Assembly (NCBI GenBank): GCA_030648675.1
Contig: JAUSGV010000003.1
Coordinates: 1 to 9,262, forward strand
Length of the DNA stretch: 9,262 nt
Reading direction: 5' to 3'
From: Dehalococcoidales bacterium
Lineage (GTDB): Bacteria > Chloroflexota > Dehalococcoidia > Dehalococcoidales > UBA2162
Of the stretch, positions 1 through 6,533 are shown piece after piece. The position numbers and the translations under genes are program-made. The notes under the pieces are model-generated. The model had not been told where the DNA came from. It saw only the letters and a list, made by a program, of their open reading frames with translations, and did not search any database. The stretch's first letter is position 1; every line of letters begins with the position of its first letter.

Positions 1-2123
1 AAATTATCGATATTGGCATATGTAACGAAAAACGAATAAACGTTCCACAGCGTCAGGAACATCTGGCGGGTGATCTCCGCCACCATCTTCTCGTCGAAGC
101 GGCGCACGTTTCCGGAAGGCCCTCCGGTAAGGCAGTACCAGCGCAGTGGGTCGGCACCGTATTTGTTGATTATCGACCAGGGCTGCACTACGTTCCCCCG
201 GGTCTTGCTCATCTTTTCGCCCTGGGCGTCGAGTATCAGCCCCAGGCAGATGACGTTCTTGTAACTCGGCTTGCCGAAAAGAAGCGTGGAAATGGCATGG
301 AGGCTGTAAAACCAGCCGCGCGTCTGGTCGACTGCTTCGCAGATGTAGTCGGCCGGGAAGCGGCCGTCTTCGAACATAGTCTTGCTGTCCGGGTCGAAGG
401 GATAATGATTCTGCGCGATCGGCATGTTACCGGAATCGAACCAGCAGTCGATAACCTCGGGGAACCGCTTCATCTTGCCGCCGCACTTGGCACAGGCGAA
501 GGTGATTTCGTCGATATAGGGCCGGTGCAAATCGAGCGGTTCTTTAACCCCGGCAACTCCCGGTTTCCCTTTCAATTCGTCGACGCTGCCGATACACTCA
601 TCGGCACCACATTTTTCGCAGCGCCAGACGGGCAGGGGCGTGCCCCAATAGCGCTCTCGCGAGAACGCCCAGTCCACGTTGTTCTGTAGCCAATCGCCAA
701 AGCGGCCGTGCTTGATATGCTCCGGATACCAGTTTATCTCCTCGTTACCGGATATAAGTTTGTCTTTGACCGCCGTGGTGCGAATGTACCATGTCTCCTT
801 GGCGTAATAAAGCAGGGGCGTTCCGCAGCGCCAGCAGAACGGATAGGTGTGGTGAATGGTCTCGCTGCGGAAAAGCAGTCCCCGCGATCTCAAATCTTCT
901 TGCACCAGCGGATCGGCCGTCTTGACGAATTTTCCGGCGAAAGGATAGTTACCGGTAACCTTTCCCTGGAGGTCTACCGTATGGATAAAGTACAGTCCGT
1001 TCTTTTGCCCGGCTTCGTAGTCGGCTTCGCCGTACGCCGGAGCGATATGCACGATGCCGGTACCGTCATCCATGGAAACGAAATCGGTGGCGATCACCGC
1101 GTACATATCGGGAGGGCTTGCCTCGCACAATATTGGCGTGCCCTTTCCGACGTTCTCAAACTTCTTTACCGGAATACCGAAATTGTCCGGCCGGAAAAGA
1201 GGCTCGTAGCGCACGCCGACGAGGTCCAGCCCCTCAATTTTTTCGAGTACAACCTTCGCTTCGCCCAGGCTGGCGGCTTCCCGCCGGGCATCCGCCAGAA
1301 TGAGGTACGAGTCGTGCGTTTCCACTGCGACATAGTCCGCATGGTCTGAAACCGCCAGGGCGGTATTGCCGGGAAGCGTCCATGGCGTTGTCGTCCATGC
1401 CAGCAAATAAGCCGGCTTGTCGGCGCCGCGGAACAGTTTCTTCATGTGCTCCCGGGTTTTAGAGCCGGTCAAAGACGAAAGATCGATCTTGAACTTTATG
1501 TATACTGAAGGATCGGGAACATCGTCCTTATAGCCAAGGGCTACTTCATGGGAGCTTAATGACGTGCCGCAGCGGGGGCAGTGAGGGGTAACCTTATAGC
1601 CCTGGTAGACCAGGCCTTTGTCCCACATCTGCTTGATCGACCACCAGCCCGACTCGATAAAGTTATTGTCCATCGTGATGTAGGCATGTTTCTGGTCGAC
1701 CCAGAAGGCGATGCGGTCGGTAAGGGTGTTCCATTCTTTGAGATACGTGAACACGCTTTCCCGGCACTTGGCGTTGAATTTATCGATGCCGTAATCTTCG
1801 ATCTCTTTCTTGTTCTTAAGGTTGAGTTTCTTCTCCACGTCAAGTTCCACCGGCAGGCCGTGGGTATCCCATCCCGCGATGCGGGGAGCGTAGTACCCCT
1901 TCATCACCTTGTACCGGGGAATAACGTCCTTGAATACGCGGGCGAGCACGTGGTGTATCCCCGGATTACCGTTGGCTGTGGGCGGTCCCTCGTAAAGAGT
2001 AAACCTGGGCCCCCCTTTGCGCCCGTCGACGCTCTTTTGGAAAATACTGTTTTCCTGCCAGAAGCGGAGAATTTCCTCCTCCATCTTTGGGAAATCGAAT
2101 TTACTGCTTACCGGTTTAAACAT
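1..2123 (-). CDS. ileS: Isoleucyl-tRNA synthetase (IleRS2-like), C-terminal part outside the window
   Basis: Cytoplasmic class I aminoacyl-tRNA synthetase that charges tRNA-Ile with isoleucine using ATP. The first 707 codons are present and the frame is open to the left edge; a few hundred C-terminal residues are presumably missing. Visible landmarks are the EGPPTANG segment at residues 45-52, the signature position at 55-58 reading G-I-H-H instead of H-x-G-H, the CP1 editing-domain motif TTTPWTLPGN (244-253), DCWFDSG (559-565) and KMSKT (637-641). Cys-x2-Cys pairs near the editing and catalytic core suggest zinc knuckles. Wording such as GWDTHGLPVE and SSHEVALGYK resembles Thermus and eukaryote-like (type 2) IleRS. 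The ATG is preceded by GGGGAG at 6 bases. Expression is controlled by the upstream isoleucine T-box. No frameshift or internal stop was found across the part read. The family assignment is very secure; the type 2 assignment is from remembered sequence patterns. Confidence 0.97.
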   Translation of the reverse strand, partial: MFKPVSSKFDFPKMEEEILRFWQENSIFQKSVDGRKGGPRFTLYEGPPTANGNPGIHHVLARVFKDVIPRYKVMKGYYAPRIAGWDTHGLPVELDVEKKLNLKNKKEIEDYGIDKFNAKCRESVFTYLKEWNTLTDRIAFWVDQKHAYITMDNNFIESGWWSIKQMWDKGLVYQGYKVTPHCPRCGTSLSSHEVALGYKDDVPDPSVYIKFKIDLSSLTGSKTREHMKKLFRGADKPAYLLAWTTTPWTLPGNTALAVSDHADYVAVETHDSYLILADARREAASLGEAKVVLEKIEGLDLVGVRYEPLFRPDNFGIPVKKFENVGKGTPILCEASPPDMYAVIATDFVSMDDGTGIVHIAPAYGEADYEAGQKNGLYFIHTVDLQGKVTGNYPFAGKFVKTADPLVQEDLRSRGLLFRSETIHHTYPFCWRCGTPLLYYAKETWYIRTTAVKDKLISGNEEINWYPEHIKHGRFGDWLQNNVDWAFSRERYWGTPLPVWRCEKCGADECIGSVDELKGKPGVAGVKEPLDLHRPYIDEITFACAKCGGKMKRFPEVIDCWFDSGNMPIAQNHYPFDPDSKTMFEDGRFPADYICEAVDQTRGWFYSLHAISTLLFGKPSYKNVICLGLILDAQGEKMSKTRGNVVQPWSIINKYGADPLRWYCLTGGPSGNVRRFDEKMVAEITRQMFLTLWNVYSFFVTYANIDN

Positions 2124-2220
2124 ATGAATCTCCCCATTTATACTTGTCATCCCAGTTTATTCTGTCTTTGCGAGCGAAGCGAAGCAATCCGGTATTCTCT
2201 CCCTTTGATAAAGAGCCTGC
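2124..2220 (-). repeat. ileS 5' leader segment holding a short GC-rich palindromic repeat
   Basis: About 97 bases separate the T-box terminator from the ileS start codon. At 2168-2190 the plus strand carries TTGCGAGCGAAGCGAAGCAA followed by TCC, with TTGC/GCAA ends. This resembles a short dispersed repeat that I recall from several anaerobe genomes, often next to a 'TCATCCC' type segment, which is also present nearby at 2148-2154. Only the ileS ribosome-binding site (GGGGAG, just upstream of the ATG) has an obvious function here. The repeat identity is from memory, not from a search. Confidence 0.5.
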
Positions 2221-2257
2221 AAAAAACAAAAATCCCGTCCCCATGCAGGGACGGGAT
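2221..2257 (-). terminator. Intrinsic terminator of the ileS T-box
   Basis: On the minus strand, ATCCCGTCCC and GGGACGGGAT form a perfect 10-bp stem with a 6-base TGCATG loop, followed by TTTTGTTTTTT. The first arm overlaps the sequence that the T-box antiterminator would pair with, so the two structures exclude each other. This is the classic transcription-attenuation arrangement. Confidence 0.95.
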
Positions 2258-2390
2258 CAATAACCCGCGGTACCACCCTGGTTCCCCCCCGATTCCATCG
2301 GGGGAACACTCATCAGACCCAGATAAAATCGGGGTCTTCATCGTAAATTTCGGTCGATGACTCCGGCCACACTTACTTAAGGTTGTCCGT

Positions 2391-2430
2391 AAGTCTCCCT
2401 CTTTTGTAAAGAGGGATTAAGGGAGATTTT
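2391..2430 (-). repeat. Palindromic repeat-like element inside the T-box leader
   Basis: TCCCTCTTT (2396-2404) and AAAGAGGGA (2408-2416) form a perfect 9-bp hairpin with a 3-base loop, followed by a second GGGAGA copy at 2421-2426 in inverted relation to TCTCCC at 2394-2399. The layout resembles small miniature-type repeats that I recall in various anaerobe genomes. It sits between the end of Stem I and the Stem II-like element of the leader, where T-boxes normally have only a short linker. Whether it is an inserted repeat or a lineage-specific RNA helix cannot be told from one sequence. Confidence 0.5.
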
Positions 2431-2571
2431 CCTCCCATGATTTCGAACACCTTGTTCGGTTGGCAGCTCAGGAGGGATTTTCCAGGAGACCGGACACATC
2501 TGCTCGCACCGTACCAGACTCGCTTAGTGCCGGGAAGTCCCGTACTCTTCTCCGTCAACGCTCGTGACGTG

Positions 2572-2601
2572 AGTCTAGCACAACGTCGAAAAGAAAATCA
2601 A
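2572..2601 (-). promoter_or_regulatory. Likely sigma-A promoter for the ileS leader
   Basis: Reading on the minus strand, TTGATT (2596-2601) and TAGACT (2572-2577) are separated by 18 bases, and TG precedes the -10 box by one base. Each box matches the consensus at four of six positions. It lies just downstream of the jag stop and about 12 bases before the first recognisable T-box stem, which is where a T-box promoter should be. Confidence 0.55.
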
Positions 2602-2616
2602 CACACGGTATCGAAG

Positions 2617-3282
2617 CTAGGACATCTTGGGCAGAATAACAACCTTGCGGTCCTCGCCTTCCCCCATGCTCTCCGTGGTCACGTCGGGGTCGTTAGATAA
2701 CGCTACGTGGATCAATCGCCGTTCGAAGGACGACATCGGCTCGAAGGTGAACGGTTTCCGCGACATCTTTACCGCTTCCGCCATTTGCCGCGCGTATGCC
2801 TCGAGATTCCGGTAACGCCGTTCCTTGTAGCCTTCGACGTCGATGAGAATAGGCTCCCGGGATTTGGTCTGATTACTGACCATCAGGCGCACTACATATT
2901 GCAGACTGGAAAGGGTCAAGCCGCGCCGGCCGATCAGGATGCCCAGGTCTTCGCCGCTGACGTTCAGGGTGATCGATGCCGGCGCTTCACCGCCTTCATT
3001 TGCCTGGGACGTCACGGTGGCGGGGACTCCCATTAGATCCAGTAGTTTCTCGAGGACGCCTTTGGCCGTTTCGGCAACGTTACCAATTGATTCCGCGACC
3101 ACCGCTGGTGCTGTCAGTGGCGATACCTGCACTACCGCCGGTTCGGCTCCCAGTCCGAGGATACCCGACCTACCTTCGCTTACGACGTTGACCGCCACTT
3201 CCTCCCGGCTTAGGCCCATTTGGTCCAGGGCCTTTTGAATCGCTTCCTCTACTGTCTTGCCGCTGAACTCCTGGTTTTCCAT
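2617..3282 (-). CDS. jag: RNA-binding protein Jag/KhpB (Jag_N, KH, R3H domains)
   Basis: A 221-residue cytoplasmic RNA-binding protein of the Jag/KhpB/EloR family, which partners with small KH protein KhpA in several Gram-positive bacteria and influences cell elongation and mRNA fate. Three domains are visible. The N-terminal Jag domain (about 5-52) carries GKTVEEAIQKAL and GILGLG. The KH domain (about 75-150) has the GxxG loop G118-R-R-G121. The C-terminal R3H domain (about 155-219) has R188-x3-H192 and the family segment NDPDVTTES. ATG is chosen because a strong AAGGGG site lies 6 bases upstream and the Jag_N domain begins directly after it. The first 113 bases overlap the 3' end of yidC in another frame. 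It closes the rpmH-rnpA-yidD-yidC-jag series. No clear terminator is seen after it. Confidence 0.96.
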   Translation of the reverse strand: MENQEFSGKTVEEAIQKALDQMGLSREEVAVNVVSEGRSGILGLGAEPAVVQVSPLTAPAVVAESIGNVAETAKGVLEKLLDLMGVPATVTSQANEGGEAPASITLNVSGEDLGILIGRRGLTLSSLQYVVRLMVSNQTKSREPILIDVEGYKERRYRNLEAYARQMAEAVKMSRKPFTFEPMSSFERRLIHVALSNDPDVTTESMGEGEDRKVVILPKMS

Positions 3283-4123
3283 CGTTTACCCCTTCGGGCG
3301 GAGAAACCGGCGCGATCATTTTGACGTCCGTTTCTTCCGGTGTCTCGTTTCGAGCCGTCTGCCCTTTAATTTTCTTATCGCCGGTTAGTTTCTTCGCTGC
3401 CGTTCCGGGCGTGAATAGCCCGCCCCAGCCGGTGACATAATACTGCAACGCAATACCGATGATGTTGGATGCTACCCAATAAAGGGCGAGACCGCTGGGA
3501 AAGCTCAGGGTAAGGAATGCGAACATCAAGGGCATCATCCAGAGCATTATCTGGTTCTGCGACTGCTGCGACGGGTCGGTGGTCTGCACGGTTGTCATCT
3601 TTTGCTGGACCCACATCGAAGCGCCTACCAGAATGGGTAAAATCAGCAATCTGTCCGGCGCGGCCAGGTCCAACCATAGAAACTGGCTTTGCAGAGGCAC
3701 CAGGGAGAACCCCAGCGACCATGAGGAATACAGGCTCCGGGACAAATTAAGGAAATCCTCCGGAACAACCGCTAAGACCCGGATGATCGCCTGGTAGAGA
3801 GCTATCCAGACCGGCATCTGGACCAGCATGGGCAAAATGCACCCCAGCGGATTCATTCCGGCTTGCTTGTAGAGCTTCATTTGCTCCTGCGCCATTCTTT
3901 GCTTGTCTTTGCCATACTTCTTGCGCAGTTCCGTCATCTGAGCCTGGATGGATTGCATGGCTTTACTCACCCGGAGTTGCTTCAGGGTGAGGGGGAATGT
4001 CACGGCGCGTATGATAATCGTCAGCACGATTATCGTCAGCCCAAAACTGCTGAACAGGAAATGGGAAGTAGCAACGATTATATTGATAAGCGGGTTAAGA
4101 ATAAACTGGTCCCAAATATTCAC
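3170..4123 (-). CDS. yidC: Membrane protein insertase YidC/SpoIIIJ/Oxa1 family
   Basis: A 317-residue polytopic insertase that places proteins into the cytoplasmic membrane alone or with SecYEG. It is the short form found in bacteria without an E. coli-like large periplasmic domain. Hydrophobic segments fit TM1 (about 10-38), TM2 (94-113), TM3 (158-173), TM4 (192-208) and TM5 (210-231). The conserved groove arginine is R39 in IIIRAVTFPL, and the cytoplasmic coiled hairpin lies at about 50-92. No lipobox is seen at the N-terminus. The tail from about 240 is hydrophilic, Gly/Pro-rich and ends in RRKRR, consistent with a ribosome-contacting basic tail. The start is GTG with AAGGA 6 bases upstream. 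That site overlaps the stop codon of the lipoprotein gene, so translation is likely coupled. Residues from about 281 on are encoded in DNA that also encodes the start of Jag. Confidence 0.96.
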   Translation of the reverse strand: MNIWDQFILNPLINIIVATSHFLFSSFGLTIIVLTIIIRAVTFPLTLKQLRVSKAMQSIQAQMTELRKKYGKDKQRMAQEQMKLYKQAGMNPLGCILPMLVQMPVWIALYQAIIRVLAVVPEDFLNLSRSLYSSWSLGFSLVPLQSQFLWLDLAAPDRLLILPILVGASMWVQQKMTTVQTTDPSQQSQNQIMLWMMPLMFAFLTLSFPSGLALYWVASNIIGIALQYYVTGWGGLFTPGTAAKKLTGDKKIKGQTARNETPEETDVKMIAPVSPPEGVNDGKPGVQRQDSRGSDSKGPGPNGPKPGGSGGQRRKRR

Positions 4124-4132
4124 AATAATTCC

Positions 4133-5284
4133 TTAATTTTTCAGCAGGGTAGTCCACGATATGACGCCGGTCTGAACATTCACCGCGTAAAGTTTACCGG
4201 TACTGGTATGGATGAAGACCGCCGTTCCGTCGGTGGCAAGCGGAGCATCGACTTTTTCCTTAAGATCGAGCAATAGCCTTTTTTCGTTCGTCCCCGTATT
4301 GAGCGAGTAGACGACACCGTTTTCATTAGCCGCCATGACCGCGCTACCGACCATGACCGGCGAAGCACTTAGCGCGCCGCCGAGATCCAATTCTGCAAGC
4401 TTACTGCCGTTCTTGGCATCCAGAACATACACCTTTCCGTCCAGATTCGCGGCGTATATCTTTCCGTTGTCGACCAGAAGCTGCGCCCAGAACCAGTTCT
4501 TCGCTCCTGTAAACCTCCACTTCTGTTGGCCGGTAGCCGCGTTGACGGCATAGATATTACGATCGAAAGAGCCTATATAAACCGTGTCGTTGTCGGTTAC
4601 GGGAGAGGCAACGATAGACCCCTGAGTGGGAAATGCCCACTTCTTTTGTCCGGTCGCTATGTCCAGGGCATAAAGGTTGCGGTCAAAGGAACCAACGAAT
4701 AACGTACCGTCAAGAACCGTCGGAGCCGACCAGATCTTGCCGATCTGACTGTCGTCCGCCGGAAATACCCATCCGTTGGCGCTGGAACCGGTCGCCGCAT
4801 TTAAGGCATAAACCTTACCGCCGGCAGTGCCGAAAAATACCTTGCCGTCGGCAACGATTGCGCCGCCGACTATCTGCGTCATGGACAAACCCTCGCGGGG
4901 ATAGACCCATCTCGGCTCTTGCTCGCCGGGAGCGAAGGCATAAAATTTACCGTTATAGCCCCCAAGGTACACAAGATTGCCCGAAACCGCGGGAGAACCG
5001 TAGATGGCCACCGCCGCGGGCGGAGCAGAACAGCCGAAACCACCACTGGGCGCCGCGGTTGCCTCAAGCGGTGCTTCCCAAACCATTTTCCCGTCGGCGG
5101 TGTTTACGGACAAGATCTTGCCGTCCATGGAGCCGATATACAGGGTTGTTCCGTCTATGGCCGCGCCCGACCACCCCTTTGCGACCGACGCTGCCCCGGG
5201 CACACAACCAAAAGCGACGAGAACCAGGGCGACGAGCAGTAAAACCTTACCGGTGTTAAGTATTTTATTATGCTTTATTATCAA
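4133..5284 (-). CDS. BamB-like PQQ-repeat beta-propeller lipoprotein
   Basis: A 383-residue exported protein. Residues 13-26 are a hydrophobic signal segment followed by C27 in VAFGC, an acceptable though non-canonical lipobox, so it is probably anchored to the outer face of the membrane. Eight propeller repeats of the type YxGSxDGxxYALNxxTGxxxW are visible at about 48-70, 105-128, 149-174, 195-218, 235-258, 276-299, 316-340 and 356-379. This fits an eight-bladed PQQ/BamB-like propeller. Real PQQ binding is not implied. BamB scaffolds outer-membrane protein assembly in Gram-negative bacteria; here the partner is unknown. The start is TTG with weak AGAGTG upstream; the nearby ATG at about 5303 is out of frame. 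It lies 57 bases after yidD and 9 bases before yidC, so a role beside YidC at the membrane surface is a reasonable inference. Confidence 0.88.
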   Translation of the reverse strand: MIIKHNKILNTGKVLLLVALVLVAFGCVPGAASVAKGWSGAAIDGTTLYIGSMDGKILSVNTADGKMVWEAPLEATAAPSGGFGCSAPPAAVAIYGSPAVSGNLVYLGGYNGKFYAFAPGEQEPRWVYPREGLSMTQIVGGAIVADGKVFFGTAGGKVYALNAATGSSANGWVFPADDSQIGKIWSAPTVLDGTLFVGSFDRNLYALDIATGQKKWAFPTQGSIVASPVTDNDTVYIGSFDRNIYAVNAATGQQKWRFTGAKNWFWAQLLVDNGKIYAANLDGKVYVLDAKNGSKLAELDLGGALSASPVMVGSAVMAANENGVVYSLNTGTNEKRLLLDLKEKVDAPLATDGTAVFIHTSTGKLYAVNVQTGVISWTTLLKN

Positions 5285-5341
5285 ATTTTCACTCTTTTCG
5301 TCATGACTGTCTGCAAATCAGGACTGTTTGCGCCCCGGATA

Positions 5342-5551
5342 TCACGGCACCGGGTCGTACCCCCCTTCATGGAAGGGATGGCAGCGGGACAGACGCTTTA
5401 TGCCGAGCCACACTCCGCTCAGGAAACCATAGCGGTTTATCGCCTCATAGGTGTAATTCGAACAGGTGGGTATAAAACGGCACGACGGCGGCATCACCCG
5501 CGACCATGTCGTTTGATAAAATCGAATTAAACTTAAGGCAATTCTCCTCAT
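5342..5551 (-). CDS. yidD: Membrane protein insertion efficiency factor YidD
   Basis: A 69-residue protein of the YidD family, a small membrane-associated factor that helps YidC-dependent insertion. The family pattern is clear: CRFIPTCSNY (24-33), then A-x4-YG (37-42), LGIKRLSRCHP (49-59) and the C-terminal GGYDPVP. The three conserved cysteines are C24, C30 and C57. The N-terminus has a short amphipathic or hydrophobic stretch (MRRIALSLIRFYQ). Length is normal for the family. It begins 7 bases after the rnpA stop. The best ribosome site (GGGGAA) is in the last codons of rnpA, so coupled translation is likely. In many bacteria yidD lies directly between rnpA and yidC; here a lipoprotein gene follows first. 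Confidence 0.96.
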   Translation of the reverse strand: MRRIALSLIRFYQTTWSRVMPPSCRFIPTCSNYTYEAINRYGFLSGVWLGIKRLSRCHPFHEGGYDPVP

Positions 5552-5558
5552 GTTACAG

Positions 5559-5945
5559 CTAATTCCCCGGCTTACGGTCCGCTTCGGACACGGCTAAAAT
5601 CCCGGGTACTTCGCGATTCCCCAGCAGCCGGGCCCGGGACAACATATCGGCGACAGCTTTCTTGAGTTCCCAGTAATCGGTCGCCGATGCCGCCGGGCGA
5701 ACGATAAATATAATATCATGTCCGGCTTTTAGCGTGGTCGCTCGCAGAATTTCACGGAGCCAACGCTTGATCCGGTTTCGCACCACGGCGTTACCTACTT
5801 TCCGGCTGACCGAAAAACCATAGCGCGACAACGGCCGGCCGTTTACGATCGTCTTTAAAACCAGCAATTGGGACGCCAGGGAACTGCCTTTACCGTAGAC
5901 GAGGGCGTATTGCGGCGGCTTGGTCAGATATTGTTCCCCTCGCAT
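5559..5945 (-). CDS. rnpA: Ribonuclease P protein component
   Basis: A 128-residue basic protein subunit of RNase P, which helps the catalytic RNA cleave the 5' leader from pre-tRNAs. The RNR box VGNAVVRNRIKRWLRE (50-65) is intact, with R56, N57, R58, K60, R61 and R64. The segment RYGFSVSRKVG (41-51) and the central HDIIFIVRP (76-84) are also typical. The N-terminal QYALVYGKG (12-20) replaces the common F-x2-VY-x-G form. The ATG has GGGAGGGGAG close upstream. It follows rpmH by 40 bases, the classic rpmH-rnpA pairing. In that gap AAATCGG and CCGATTT can form a 7-bp stem whose role is unknown. Confidence 0.97.
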   Translation of the reverse strand: MRGEQYLTKPPQYALVYGKGSSLASQLLVLKTIVNGRPLSRYGFSVSRKVGNAVVRNRIKRWLREILRATTLKAGHDIIFIVRPAASATDYWELKKAVADMLSRARLLGNREVPGILAVSEADRKPGN

Positions 5946-5985
5946 AGCTCCCCTCCCAAATCGGCATGAAAGAAACGCCTCCGAT

Positions 5986-6126
5986 TTAGACTACGGTAAG
6001 CCGCTGGCGGCCTTTGAGCCGGCGCGAGTGCAGGACGTCTCGTCCGCCACGGCTGCTCATTCTCTTCATAAAGCCGTGTTCGCGCTTTCGGGGGATGGCT
6101 TTGGGTTGGTACGTCCTTTTTGGCAC
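5986..6126 (-). CDS. rpmH: 50S ribosomal protein L34
   Basis: A 46-residue, very basic ribosomal protein of the large subunit. The sequence begins with MPKRTYQPKAIPRKRE and continues with HGFMKRMSSRGG and LHSRRLKGRQRLTV, all typical of L34. The start codon is GTG, with GAGAGG 5 bases upstream. An overlapping ATG two bases earlier is in another frame and would not give L34. It lies 61 bases after rpsR and 40 bases before rnpA. Its short length and GTG start make it easy to miss. Confidence 0.97.
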   Translation of the reverse strand: MPKRTYQPKAIPRKREHGFMKRMSSRGGRDVLHSRRLKGRQRLTVV

Positions 6127-6156
6127 ATTATCCTCTCATTGAATTCAATTGTTATC

Positions 6157-6187
6157 CGGGAAAAACCGACTTTCGGACACGCTCCCG
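6157..6187 (-). other. Nested hairpin in the rpsR-rpmH gap
   Basis: On the minus strand directly after the rpsR stop, CGGGA (6183-6187) pairs with TCCCG (6157-6161), enclosing a small CCGA-AAG-TCGG hairpin followed by TTTTT. The inner hairpin with its T-run could act as a weak terminator, or the whole may be a processing or regulatory structure ahead of rpmH. The stem is short, so strong termination is unlikely. Nearby TTGAATTCAA is a perfect 10-base palindrome without a known role. Confidence 0.35.
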
Positions 6188-6493
6188 TTACTGGATCGGC
6201 GTGGCTCCGAAAACTCCGGTCTGGCGAATATGGGAGGGTACATAAGGCAGTAAAGCCAGATGCCGAGCCCTCTTGATGGCGTTCGCCAGAAGCCGCTGAT
6301 GCCTGGCACAGGTCCCGGTCCGCCGGCGGGGGTCGATCTTTCCCCTATCCGATATCAAGGTGCGCAGTTTCTCGTAATCCTTATAGTCGATGTGCGTTAC
6401 CTTGTTGGCACAAAACTGACAAACTTTACGGGGCGGGGCATAGCCCGGCCGGCCCGTTCTGTTTTCTCTCGGATTGCTCATTTCTCTTGCCAC
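6188..6493 (-). CDS. rpsR: 30S ribosomal protein S18 (zinc-binding, C+ form)
   Basis: Small-subunit ribosomal protein that pairs with S6 on the platform of the 30S subunit. The conserved core runs from RKVCQFC to KRARHLALLPYV (about 22-85). C25, C28, C62 and H65 form a Cys-x2-Cys...Cys-x2-His set, so this is the zinc-binding version of S18; many bacteria have a cysteine-free form instead. The tail after residue 85 (VPSHIRQTGVFGATPIQ) is longer than in many homologues. The GTG at 6491-6493 has AGGAG about 10 bases upstream. An ATG four codons later (6479-6481) is an alternative giving 97 residues. The gene follows ssb by 46 bases. S6-SSB-S18 order is widely conserved. Confidence 0.96.
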   Translation of the reverse strand: MAREMSNPRENRTGRPGYAPPRKVCQFCANKVTHIDYKDYEKLRTLISDRGKIDPRRRTGTCARHQRLLANAIKRARHLALLPYVPSHIRQTGVFGATPIQ

Positions 6494-6533
6494 TGGTTAT
6501 CCACTCCTGATTTTTATAGCTTTATTAACCGGC

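Larger units (their letters stand above)
2221..2560 (-). promoter_or_regulatory. T-box riboswitch, isoleucine-specific, controlling ileS
   Basis: This untranslated leader RNA reads the charging state of tRNA-Ile. It begins with GACGGAGAAGAGTA (about 2556), typical of the base of Stem I. A distal stem CCGGCAC/GTGTCCGG and an AG-rich apical region follow. The specifier is ATC (plus-strand 2476-2478) in the context GGAAA-ATC-CCTCCTGAGCTGCC, an isoleucine codon. A GGCCGG...CGACCG element near 2350-2368 may be Stem II/IIA-B, and GACCCCGATTTTATCTGGGTC-like pairing near 2314-2335 is Stem III-like. The conserved T-box AGGGTGGTACCGCG lies at 2266-2279. Its TGGT pairs with the tRNA end and fits the A discriminator base of tRNA-Ile. 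An antiterminator can form between the T-box and the first arm of the following terminator. Uncharged tRNA-Ile would therefore favour read-through into ileS. The specifier and T-box sequence agree on amino acid identity; the middle of the leader looks extended. Confidence 0.95.

Noticed and set aside
708..2360. Long plus-strand open frames of about 213 and 259 codons
   Set aside because: They lie antisense to ileS and its leader, have no family resemblance or good ribosome sites, and the minus-strand IleRS motifs account for the DNA.
2617..2640. Terminator after jag
   Set aside because: No hairpin with a T-run was found between the jag stop and the ileS promoter, so read-through into the T-box leader cannot be excluded.
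4633..5259. A 208-codon plus-strand open frame
   Set aside because: Its arginine- and proline-rich product is a typical antisense shadow of the repeat-rich lipoprotein gene.
6116..6128. ATG overlapping the rpmH GTG as the L34 start
   Set aside because: The ATG is in another frame and does not yield the L34 sequence.
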